Assembly: GCA_008933995.1 (NCBI GenBank)
Contig: WARS01001497.1
Span: 3,540,001 to 3,604,000, forward strand
DNA length: 64,000 nt
DNA from: Datnioides undecimradiatus
Taxonomy: Eukaryota > Chordata > Actinopteri > Lobotiformes > Datnioididae
Direction: 5' to 3'
Shown: positions 12,803 to 23,327 of the stretch, one piece after another
Layout: each line of letters begins with the position of its first letter
How positions within the stretch are numbered: position 1 is the first letter of the stretch
The notes under the pieces: model-generated
What the model saw: the letters and a program-made list of their open reading frames with translations, nothing else
Told to the model about the DNA's origin: nothing
Database searches by the model: none
Program-made: the position numbers and the translations under genes

Positions 12803-15707
12803 ATGGGGACCAAGACGGCGGCCAACCTGTGGAACCGGAGACAGAGTCTCTTCCCCAACTACAAAGTCACCGATTCAGACATTAACCGAAGACCCTCGGA
12901 GGTCGTGTATCCACTGGCCAAAGAGTGCTGCATGAAGACATGGAACTCCATGCAGGAGCTGAGCAGGGACATCTACGACATCTACGACGAGTACGAGGAC
13001 GAGGAGGACGACAGCGCCATGTACAGCTTCTCAGCAGTTCTCACCGCCAAGAAGAACTACACTTGATCCAACATCAACGTCGGGGGGAAGCCTGCAGATC
13101 GCCTACAAGGCCCGTGCAAAAGTACCCCCAAGACCAGGATTGGACGCCTGGCTACCTACACGGACCACAACATGAAGCTGGACCTGTGCGACGACTACAC
13201 TGTGAACAACAACGAGTACTTCTTTGACCGGGACCCGGACGTCTTCCATAGCATCTTCAACTTCTACCGGACTGGCGTGCTGTGGATCCAGGGGCCGAGA
13301 TTGTGTCCCCGCAACTTCCTGGAGGAGATCAACTACTGGGGTGTGAGGATCAAGAACACGCACCGCTGCTGCCGCATCTCCTTTGAGGAGAGGCAGGACG
13401 AGCTGAACGAGCAGCTGAAGATCCAGAAAAAGCCTTGAGAGCTGAACAGAGGCGGAGGTGGAGATCGAGGAGAACGAAGAGCTCTTCCAGGACATGTTCA
13501 TGGGTCAGAGGCGGCGAGCCATCTGGAACCTGATGGAGAAGCCGTTTCCTTCTATCAAGGCCAAGCTGATGGCGGTGGCCTCCAGCCTGTTTGTTCTGAT
13601 CTCGCTGGTGGCCATGACTCTCAACACAGTGGAGGAGATGCAGTACAGGACTCCCACTGGCCAGCTCAGCGGTAAGACTTACTGGGAATACGTGGAGTCC
13701 ATGTGCATGTCGCCTTCTTTACCATAAGGTACCTGCTAAGCCTGGTGTCCACCCAACCTCGTCATAACCGGCCGGGCGTCCTCGCTTACCCGTGGACCTG
13801 ATATGCATCTGCCTCAGTACCTGCAGGCCGTCCTGGAGTTCTTCGACAGAGAACTTCGCATGAAGCAGGCGACATGCAGGCGGTGGGGCAGGTGGGGAAG
13901 CTGGGAGTGCTGCGGATCATGCGCCTCATGCGAATCTTTCGCATCCTGAAGCTGGCGCGACACTCCACCGGCCTGCGGGCGTTCGGCTTCACCCTGCGCC
14001 AGTGCTAGCAGCAGGTGGGCTGCCTCTTCCTCTTCATCGCCATGGGCATCTTCAGCTTCTCCGCCATGGTTTATACGGTGGAGCACGACATGCCGCAAAC
14101 CAACTTCACCAGCATCCCTCACGCGTGGTGGTGGGCGGCGGTGAGTACGGTCCAGTCTCTGAAGTCAAAGCTCAGCTGGGGGAAACTCTGGGAATCTTAA
14201 TTAAAAATAACTTCATCTTTACATAGCGAATGGCTTTGAGTGCTTTGAGCTCAGCTTCTGTTTTAATGTCATTAGGCGACTCCGTCTTACAAAACGCAGC
14301 GAGGTCAGCAGGACGTGAACCTCCCGGCTCTATGATTAAATGTTGCATCAGCTGATTTAATTATGGCTCGGGTCAGTTTCACATGGTCTAACCTGGTTGA
14401 TGTTGGCAGGAGTTAAACCTTTGAACCAGTGAGTGTTAACAATTCTCAGTCAGCAGAGCCTGAGGATTCAGACCAAACTTTACGGACGAGGCTGTGAACA
14501 GATGACAGAGAACAGGTTCAGCTGGTTTTGCTGTGTCTGCTCATTTTACATTGTTGTTGTCCAGGATGTGAAGACACAGATTTGATGAAGAAGATGTGTT
14601 TTCAGGTGCATGTAAAGTAAAATATGCTTAATAATATTTAGTCTGATGGAGTTTTTCAATGAAATTGTCTCGTTATAAATCTTTAAAATGTTTCTTATTC
14701 ATTAAAAACTGAAGATATTGTTCAGCTCAGAGTTTCACTGCAGGACCCCACGGGGTTCTGCTGACGTGGCTTCACGTCTGCGCCTCTCACTGGTGTAAAG
14801 TGAATATCTGACCAGGAGTTAAACCAGATGTGATGTCACAAATCATGCACGTAGGCCCCGCCCCCTCGTGTTTAATAATCCAGAAAAGAAAAATACTGAG
14901 ACAGTGACTCCAGAGTCTCTGCAGAGCATTGAAGCTGAGTCTCTGCTTTAATACAGTGATGTGTTGCTGTGACTCCAAGTCTCTGCAGAGCATTGAAGCT
15001 CTCTGCTTTAATACAGTGATGTGTTGCTGTGACTCCAGAGTCTCTGCTTTAATACAGTGATGTGTTTCAGAAAGCAGCTTCTGACCTTTGCAGAGTCACA
15101 TTGCTGCTGAGTCGCTGCTCAGTCACAGAGAGAAGCTCTGTTTCACTCACACACACACTGATCAGCTGCTGATTTAAAATCAGTTTAACAAATGGTTTCT
15201 GTGTGAATCGGAGCAGGTTGAACCTGCAGCTTTATTTTTTATTGCTATCATTAATCTTTCCTCATGATTTGTGTTTCCTGGTTGATGCGCCTCCTCCCTG
15301 AATTAAAACTTGTGTTCTTGCAGGTTGTTCTCTAAATCCTAACCTTTAGCATCCGGCGGCAAACAGAAAACTCTGCTCTGATGTTTTTATTTCGTCCTCT
15401 TTGTTCCAACCTGTCTTCACTTCGCTGTGATTCTCTGCAGGTCAGCATCTCCACTGTGGGCTACGGAGATGTCTACCCCGAGACCATCCTGGGTCGTCTC
15501 TTTGCCTTCATCTGCATCGCGTTTGGGATCATCCTCAACGGTCTGCCCATCTCCATCCTCTTCAACAAGTTCTCGGACTATTACTCCAAACTCAAGTCCA
15601 ACCAGTACACAGCCTCTTTGACGAAACGGGGGAAGGTCAGATTTGCCAGCAGGACCATAAAAAGGCTGAGCCACTGCTTCGGAGGCGCCGAGCATCACGC
15701 GCACTGA
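12803..15707 (+). pseudogene. kcnv2: kcnv2 (Kv8.2) with a disrupted first exon
   Basis: Kv8.2 is an electrically silent Kv subunit that assembles with Kv2 channels in photoreceptor inner segments. Exon 1 (12803-14140) and exon 2 (15441-15707) match the family over nearly full length. Recognisable blocks are LDLCDDYTVNNNEYFFDRDP (T1 domain), CCRISFEERQDELNEQLKIQ, WNLMEKPFPSIKAKLMAVAS (S1), [20 protein letters not shown] (S4) and, in exon 2, [16 protein letters not shown] (selectivity filter) with [20 protein letters not shown] (S6). Exon 1 cannot be read through. Matching blocks sit in different frames, with shifts near 13065-13130, 13430-13455, 13715-13800 and 13860-13877, and TAG at 14006-14008 replaces the expected tyrosine of RQCYQQVGC. 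Exon 2 is intact and ends at TGA 15705-15707. A decaying gene is likely because about 9 kb of neighbouring coding sequence has no indels, but assembly error is not excluded. Teleosts can carry a second kcnv2 copy. Confidence 0.85.
14895..15170 (+). repeat. Dispersed minisatellite element, copy B (in the kcnv2 intron)
   Basis: Three partial units of the same 65-base family as copy A. They are followed by a unique-looking flank of about 100 bases, including CAGAAAGCAGCTTCTGACCT and GAGTCGCTGCTCAGTCACAG, and then CACACTGATCAG. The flank is nearly identical, in reverse complement, to the one at 58.7-58.8 kb. The mobile or duplicated unit is therefore larger than the minisatellite. Confidence 0.85.
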
Positions 15708-16707
15708 CCCCATCTGTGGCTTCACACACGTGATGGTGAAACACTGCACGTCTGACCGCGTGCTCCTGGATAACAGCAGCTTTTGTGGTGGGAAGCCGGT
15801 GAGGGATCAGATCAGTCACATCATGTAAATACGAAGACGGCAAAAAGGAGGAGACAAAGTTTAAATGTTTGTTTTTATATAAAAGTGACCATATTTTTGT
15901 TACCAAACAATCAAATGTACATAAATATCCACATGTAGTTTATTTATAACATCATATCTTTATATTATTGTATCAAAGTGAAGAGTCTCACTCTGTCAGG
16001 CTGTCAAACGATGCATTCACAGATTTACAGATGCACTGTGTCAGATTTGTATGTATATGTTTAAAATGATGCACAACCTGTCTTTGAGAGTTCAGGGTGC
16101 AGCTGCACAAATGTTCGAGTCTCTCTGGATGTGAGTGTCTCAGCTTCAGCGAAGTCGATAAGGAAAATGCTTCAGCATGGACAGATGCTTTTGAAGCCTT
16201 TTTGCAATCATTGATTTAAAATCTATTTTTTTAAAATAAAATTTTGTTTAAAATCAGTCCTGTATGAGTGACGATGCTGTTGATGTCCTGCTGTTCAGGT
16301 GAAGACATCGTTGCAGCTCTGAGCGTCTTCACTCTTCACTGATCTGAGCAACAAGTGTTAGTTTCTTTCTGATTAGTTCTGAAGCAGATCTGCAGGTTTG
16401 CAAAGTGTTCTACAGCTTCATGAAGTGCTGCTGCTTTTCATGCTTTGTTCACTAGTTTTGCCAAATCATGCAGTTATGATTTACTTGCAACACACGCAGC
16501 TAAGTGACATGACGCAGTCTGATTCTCTGTGGTCAATAAAAACAATTCTCATTCATTCAACATGATGTTTCCATGCTACACAGACCTGCACGTTTCTCTG
16601 CTGAGCTCCTCAGGATGATCTGTGCTACTGCAACAAACCTCTTTAAGCAACAAGGTGCACCACTTTGATTTATTAATTATTACTTCTGTAACAGAGAAAA
16701 GTCCGCA

Positions 16708-16763
<56 letters not shown>

Positions 16764-17230
16764 TAACTTCAGGCAATAAAATAGGAACATTATTCTGCAA
16801 TAAATCAACTCGTCTGTGTGACACACTCTCAATAAGAACTGAATCTAAACATGAGATTTGAAGCTTCTTATACGATTGCATTCAACCGGGTGTACGTAAT
16901 AAACTGGATTACTGTGTTGTGGTTTGTAAGGGGTCAGCGATGGTCATTTTTTATGAATCTGAGACTTTTGCATCTCAAAAAGGATCATAACCGTTAAATT
17001 AGAGTCTTTCAGAAAATATTAATATTATCTTAAATGTACAGATTATTTCCTTTATAAAAATATTAATATTTGATTTTATACACGTGAGAACACTGACAGG
17101 CACACTTGTCTCCAGAGGAGGGCGGAAGCTCATCAGCTGCAGATAAAAGGTCAGAGAAGAAGAAGAAGAATCAGAATCCTCTGCGGTAGTAAAGTGACCT
17201 CTGCTGCTAGCTGTTAGCCTGCTGGGAAAT
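15708..17230. other. Intergenic DNA between kcnv2 and atp5me
   Basis: No exon recognised. It contains a (TTA)n microsatellite at about 16710-16762, which makes spurious poly-isoleucine reading frames. The last ~100 bases before 17231 form the atp5me promoter and 5' UTR and lack an obvious TATA box. Confidence 0.65.
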
Positions 17231-18708
17231 ATGGCTCCTCCAGTCGCGGTGTCGCCGTTGATTAAGGTTTGTGTTGCAGTTCATGTTGAGATGAAACGCG
17301 CTTTTTGTTTAAAGACGCTCGTGAACTTACGTTGTTGGTTGAAGCTTCACGGAGCGCGCGAACATGCTAACCGTTAGCCGGGAAGCATGCTAGCTAATAG
17401 CTAGCCGTATCTTTGCAGCGTTACTGCAGCTTAAAGACAAACCGACTGAGTGAGTTAATAGAGTGGTGCTGCATTAAGTGTTTACTGTGTGTTTGTTGTT
17501 GTTGTGCTACATGCATTAACTGAACATTAGCTTCGCTTTGCTAAAAGCTAAAACAGGCTGTCTCCATTGAAACGATGCAGCGCTGACAGAAATGTCCTTG
17601 GACGTAATGAACAGGATTTAACAGAGGACGCTTGATTACAAATAAAGAGTTTTTATTACAGTAGAATCATATTTACACGAAGTTTCATATATGATTCATC
17701 TTGATCTTGTGTATCAGAATCACTCGCCTCCTGCTGCTCGGTGGACGCGCTGTTTACATACATGTTCATAATGAAAGTGACGGTCAGTGATTCTGCTGCG
17801 GCCGAACTGAGGCGCTGTTCCTAAAAACTGCGGCCACGTGTTGAAATCAGCTGTCAGCTGCGCAGTTCCTGCCGGTGACTGCGCTCATTAGATTCATGCA
17901 GCTTTGAATGGAGTTCAGAGCGTGTAGCAGCTCTGGGGGAGGCGATGCGAGCAGAGGAAGCTGTAACACGCTGAACTGTCTCCTGCTGGGTTGAGAAACC
18001 TTGTTGTGACAGCACGACTCAGTCATTTCTGTGGTTCTGCCCTGTACAGACAGCCAGGTACTCGGCTCTGATCGCTGGCATCATCTATGGCAAAAGGAGA
18101 TACGGTGAGTTCCTCACTGCGCACGCTGAGCTGACACAAACACGCTGGAACATCCTGAGTGCAGCAGGAGTGTGGACTGAGAACTGGCTCTGCACTTAAA
18201 CCTGATTCACAGAAAAATCCAAACTGTTCATTGTTAACTTCACAGATCAGAGCACAAACAGCAGCGACTGTATTAGAGCTCATTAAACAGGCTCGGGCAG
18301 ACAGATCTCCATTCGCTTCATGTTATTATGTAATTTATGTATAACACAACTGTCTCTCAGTACATCTCAACGAGTCTTGTTACCAAACGTCCTTTTGAGA
18401 TATTAGAGCACAGTTCATACCTAGCTGCATCATTAAACTCTTTAATTTGCTCAGATCACCTGAAGCCGATTGCAGCCGAGGAGAGAAGGATCGAGGAGGA
18501 GGAGAAGAAGGCTCGGGAGGAGCAGGAGCGCATCGCCAAGCAGTTAGCAGAAGGTACGAGCCTCAGCTGCCTGTTTGACATCAAGCATTTAAACATACAT
18601 GTGGGCTCCGAGGCTGACAGGGAGCACCGTGCATCCTTCATGTGCTAATTAACGAATTACCTCTGTTTCTGTGTCGTGGCAGCTAACGAAGACACCATCC
18701 TGAAGTAA
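17231..18708 (+). CDS. atp5me: atp5me, ATP synthase membrane subunit e
   Basis: Subunit e is a small single-pass inner-membrane protein of the mitochondrial F1Fo ATP synthase, needed for dimer formation and cristae shape. Four exons: 17231-17266, 18050-18104, 18455-18553 and 18683-18708. They sum to 216 nt, or 71 residues plus stop. The product starts MAPPVAVSPLIK and continues TARYSALIAGIIYGKRRY. It has a charged helix (RRIEEEEKKAREEQERIAKQ) and ends ANEDTILK. The GxxxG dimerisation motif is G22-I-I-Y-G26, and length matches the family. All introns are GT-AG, and the start follows a short 5' leader. A poly(A) signal AATAAA lies at 19083-19088. In mammals ATP5ME and IDUA are on the same chromosome arm, which agrees with idua being only 5 kb away here. 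Confidence 0.96.
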
Positions 18709-20959
18709 CGCTGCGGCGCTGTCTGACGTTTTCCATGTGCAATCCTCCCTCCGCCTCCTGCAGGCTCCGCCACAGTCGGGGTCCCTACCGGCCGAACACT
18801 CCCGCCCCGTGGTCGTGTTCAGTTACTTTGACTAAGACAACGCGTCTCTGGACACAGACACACTGATTTTAAAGTTAGTTGCATGAAGTGAATTAAGGCT
18901 CTTGAACGCAGCGTTGCAGCAGCGCTCATAAGTTAAGTTGATGTTTGTAACGAAGCAGCTGCATAAACCCAGAAACACACCCTGCAGCCTGTGTTCAGCA
19001 GCAGGTGACCTCTGCTCTCCTTCACTGTTACTGCTTAGAAATATGAGCAAAGTTACATTCAAATGATGATGAGTCCGTTTGTAATAAAGTTTCTAACTCT
19101 GTTAAATCAACATCTCTGACCCTCGGTTCACAGCATCGTTCCTTATTTTGCCCTTTAAACATGTTGAAACAGTTTGTGACTTAAATAAAGACAAAGTGTC
19201 AAAAGCTGAACTCTTTATTGACTGAAGTGTGATGAGCTGCACGTTATTTAGAACGAGTGTTTTAATACATAAGTGTGTGTGGGGTGGGGGGGGTTACGTG
19301 CGTCGCTGTTACGCAACTGCGGCCGCTGACCTGACGTGGCTCGAGTCCAGACACGTTCAACCTGAGCTCACCTGCGCTTCAGTGTGTGTGTGTGTGTGTC
19401 ACTTAAACGCAGCTTTTGTTTTCACATTAGAGCTGCAGAGTTCGCGCCCTCGACGTGTCACGTGTCAGAGTCAGCTGATGGGTTCTGGCCTTACCTAACG
19501 TCAGGACAGGTTAGAATTAGCGCGACAACAATGACCGCAGCGACGTGACGCTCGTCTTTAATTAGCTCTCAGGCCTGAGCAGGTATCCCTGTCTCCTGAG
19601 AGAGACAGGGATACCTGCTCAGGCCTGTGTGTGTGTGTGTGTGTGTTCTGCACACGCCGAACTGTAACAATGAAATGATGTGAGTGGAGCCTCACTCCGC
19701 GCTGCTGCACTTCGCCTCCTGCATATGATGCACGTCTGCAGCATGAGCTTCCTGTAACGCGCCTGGATTACAGCCGGAGCTGCGTTACTTAACGGAGCAG
19801 ACGGGAACAGCTGAGCCGCTGCTGACATAACATGACTTCAGTGCTATTCTGCACCCGGTGTCATAACGACGGGCTATTTATTCCCTCTGTCCTGCGCCAA
19901 ATGTGGATCAAACCTTCAACTTTTTATGTTTTACATGCAAATAAAAAACAACAAAAACAAAAACAAATTTCATCATCGTTTTTCATATAAAACCTTTAAA
20001 GGGACAGTCAGAGCATTTAAACAGAGCTTGAGCGGAGCTGATGTCCTGAAACGTGGAACAAAGCTGTGACGTTTCCAGCAACAACCAGTAAAACAGACAC
20101 ACTTCAGATGGGAACGTCTGTGTTTTCCAGCCACACCCTCTCATGTTGCTGTGTGTAAACTAACAGCAGATTAATTAATCCAGGGATCACGAGCTCGGCA
20201 GCTGCTCATGAGGCTTTTAACAGACTCAGAGTGTTGTTCTAGGTGTTGGCGGTGATCCTGCAGAGACAGAGCTTCACTTTAAAGAGGAAGATCTTATTTA
20301 ACCAGAAACAGACGTTAAATCACTTTGTTCAAATAAACCAGACTCCAGTCAAAATAAGGATCAGATCATAAAAACAGAAACACTTCAGTCAAACTCAGCA
20401 GAAACATTATCAGACCAGCTGAAACCATCTGAGTTCATCTGTAAAACAATGATCTGACTCCACAGGCTGTTTTTCCTAAACATTCCCACACCTCTGATAT
20501 CGTCACACCTGAATCTGTGAATTAAGGTTTAGTTCAACCAAACCAGAGCAGGTGATTGTAGAAACAGTTTTATTTTGTTTCTGTTGAGTTGGAGTCTGGT
20601 GGGTGTGAACAGGTCACAGGTCAGCAGCATTCGGAGCCTGTTGGCAGCTCTTTCAGTGGACGGACTGTGACGGTTCCCACAAGGATTACCCTGCAGCCAG
20701 GCTTCACACAGCATCAGTCGTTCAGACAGAGAAACAGTGTCCGTGTTGAAAAGTACCAAAGTTTCTCTACAAGTGCAGTTAAACTGTCGACATATTTGCT
20801 CTTCATGAACCCTCAGTGCTTAAAATACTCCTGTAAACACCTTTGCTGCGAACGTGTGACTTGAGGCTCAGGCCACCTCCTCCCTCCCCTCCTCCGCCCT
20901 GGAGCATCTGCCGTTATGTATCACATTATTGATCCCTGCAAACAATTACATAAAGCCCA
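18709..20959. other. atp5me 3' UTR and intergenic DNA upstream of rbp4l
   Basis: The first ~400 bases are atp5me 3' UTR, with poly(A) signals near 19083 and 19183. The rest shows no exon. It contains short (GT)n runs at about 19383-19400 and 19627-19647 and the perfect hairpin at 19570-19627, listed separately. Confidence 0.6.
19570..19627. repeat. Perfect 26-bp inverted repeat with 6-base loop
   Basis: The left arm 19570-19595 (starting CAGGCCTGAGCAGG) and the right arm 19602-19627 (ending CCTGCTCAGGCCTG) are exact reverse complements. Six bases, CTGAGA, separate them. There is no mismatch across 26 pairs. A (GT)n run abuts the right arm. No transposase or target-site duplication is visible. 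Confidence 0.97.
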
Positions 20960-21100
20960 AACTCTGCTGAATGCGAGGGTTCATCAGCTTACAGCGGGGG
21001 ATTTTGTTAACTGGATTAGCGGTAGATTTAAACGCTGCATTTAGGTTCAAGAAGTGAAAATACTCAGCGAGCCCGTCTGTGCACCGGGTATAAAAAGGCT
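20960..21100 (+). promoter_or_regulatory. rbp4l promoter: TATA box with candidate photoreceptor sites
   Basis: A TATA box (TATAAAAA) sits at 21089-21096, about 30 bases before the presumed start of a noncoding first exon ending at a CAG|GTGAGA donor at 21184. Upstream are GGATTA at 21013-21018, a CRX/OTX core, and TGCTGA at 20965-20970, an NRL/MARE half-site. Purpurin is known as a photoreceptor-made protein, so these sites fit. Their use is inferred. Confidence 0.6.
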
Positions 21101-21297
21101 GAGGCGCTCGTCTCCTCACCAACAGCTCAGACACTGCAACAGATCTGCCCCGAGAACCTGCCGCAGCCTCGGCCGACGCTTCAGGTGAGAAAACGTTGCT
21201 TCTTGTCTCTTTTCTGCAGGAGTTGCTGCTGCAAAGTGACATTAAAGGCTGTGAATGAAGACTCAAAATGACCTAAAGTAACATCTTTGTTGACAGG

Positions 21298-22764
21298 ATG
21301 GACTTCCAGATCTTCGCCCTGGTGATGTTGTTCCTGGCCTGCGTGGAGCAAAGCCTGGCCTCCTGTGTGGTCGACAGCTTCACAGTCAAACAGGACTTTG
21401 ACCCCAGCAGAGTGAGTACAGAAACATGTCTTTTAGAAGCAAAGTCAGAGCTTAACAACTCATACTCACTGAGAAGCGTTCACAGTAATGCTACAGCACG
21501 GGCTCAGCACAGATAGCTGCAGGAGTAGGAACAGACCGAGCTGCACCGTCCATGTAAAGCAGAACATTGTCAGCATACAGGATGACGCAAACACCTGAGT
21601 CTGAGTTTCTGTTCACGCCCACTCTCATTGTTTTCATCCTGATTTGTTTCCCCGCCTCCCGACAGTACGCAGGAAAGTGGTACGCTCTGCAGAAGAAGGA
21701 TCCCGAGGGTTTGTTCCTGCAGGACAACATCTCTGCTGAGTACACAGTCGGAGACGATGGTGCCATGGTCGCCTCCTCCCGGGGCAGAGTCACTCTCTTC
21801 GGGTGTGTGTTTACAGGAATCCAAATGATCTGAATGTGAGATCTTTAAAACGTTTTCCGACTTTAATTCTCGACTTGGCGTCCAGGTTCTGGGTCGTGTG
21901 CGCTGACATGGCGGCTCAGTACTCGGTGCCCGACCCCGGCACCCCCGGCAAGATGTTCATGAACTACCAGGGCCTGGCGAGCTACCTGTCCAGCGGCGGT
22001 GAGTGGCTATTCAACACACACACACACACATTCTGTTACACACCTGAGACTGACTGACTTCCTGTTTGCGGCTGCAGGCGACAACTACTGGGTCATCGAC
22101 ACAGACTACGACAACTACGCCATCACCTACGCCTGCCGCACCCTGAAGGAGGACGGAAGCTGCGAGGACGGCTACGCCCTGGTCTTCTCACGCAACCCCC
22201 GTGGTCTCCCACCCGCCATCCAGAGAATCGTTCGCCAAAAGCAGGAGGAGATCTGCATGGCTGGAGAGTTTCAGCCTGTGCTGCAGTCCGGTATGTGCTC
22301 AGCAGGCAGACAGACGGACGCTGATGCTAATGTTCGCTTTTTGAACCTTTAAAGGCAGAAACACAGGGAAATGATTGAAAATGTCACTTGAATCAGTCAA
22401 AACTGTATTTATACAGCTTCTTCTGTGCAAATTATGATAATACACAGTGACAATATTTAGGAAACAGAGGAGGCTGGAATTAAATTAAATGGATTAGCAG
22501 AATGCTAAGCTAAAGAGGTTTGTTTGAAGACGTAAAAAGTGTATTTTGGTGCCCTCAGCTCGTCTTGCAGGCTGCAGGACTCGCTGTAGTTGTTCGTTCT
22601 CTGCAGCAGACGTTAAAACACATCTGACAGGCGTTAAAAGGATCTTTACTCGCTGCAGTGATCAAGCCTGCAACTCGCAGGAGAACCAAAAGCTCATGAA
22701 AACTCTGAATGTTCAATCTAACGTCGGTTCTTCTTCCGTCTCTTTTAAAACAGGAGCTTGCTAA
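21298..22764 (+). CDS. rbp4l: rbp4l, purpurin (retinol-binding protein 4-like lipocalin)
   Basis: Purpurin is a secreted retinol-binding lipocalin made by photoreceptors. It supports retinal cell adhesion and survival. Coding exons: 21298-21411, 21666-21802, 21886-21998, 22078-22290 and 22754-22764. They sum to 588 nt, or 195 residues plus stop. A noncoding exon ends at 21184. Residues 1-21 ([20 protein letters not shown] plus A) form a signal peptide. The lipocalin signature is Y39-A-G-K-W43. Diagnostic purpurin stretches include [53 protein letters not shown] and [20 protein letters not shown]. The protein ends VLQSGAC, with only three residues coded by the last 11-nt coding exon. The poly(A) signal is at 23033-23038. 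It is convergent with idua. Confidence 0.95.
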
Positions 22765-23327
22765 TCTGCTCCTGAGCTGGAGTCTGTTGATCCGCCCCGT
22801 CATCGATCGACCGTCCTGCCCCAAAACAAAGACGGAGCTCCGCCCAAAGAACAGACTCCCAGGATTCGCTCCAGCGTCCATCAGTCCAACGAATCCGATT
22901 TAACACCCATCAAACAAATAATAATGTAATGAACAGCACAAAGATGAAAACAGATGTTGAAGATGTGATGATGTAGCCAGCCGTGGTCGTGATGTCATAC
23001 TGATGGGAAACATCTACGACGCGTGATGTGACAATAAATTTTATAAAGAAACGTTTTTGTTTGTTTTTATTATCAATCGCACAAACATAAAAAACATGTA
23101 AACATCTGAAGAAGAGGAAGGAACGAGTGGGTTTGTCTGGTTTGTCACTGCGGATCAGTTCAGGCTGAACCAACCAGCTTTGATCCAACATTTAACCAGT
23201 AATCATTCTCTGGATCGATCAGTGAACGCTGCAGCCTGATTGGTCACATCAAACTGCATTTACTTCATCACAAACACACTGAGTCTCAGAAAATCTGTTC
23301 ACGCTGATGATGTGAAGGCGTTTGGTC
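22765..23327. other. Convergent 3' UTRs of rbp4l (+) and idua (-), with poly(A) signals 27 bases apart
   Basis: AATAAA at 23033-23038 on the plus strand serves rbp4l. TTTATT at 23066-23071 gives AATAAA on the minus strand for idua. Cleavage usually occurs 10-30 bases past the signal, so the two mRNAs are predicted to end within or across each other's signal region. No coding exon is present. Confidence 0.7.

Noticed and set aside
16622..16881. ORFs with long poly-isoleucine runs
   Set aside because: They are translations of the (TTA)n microsatellite.
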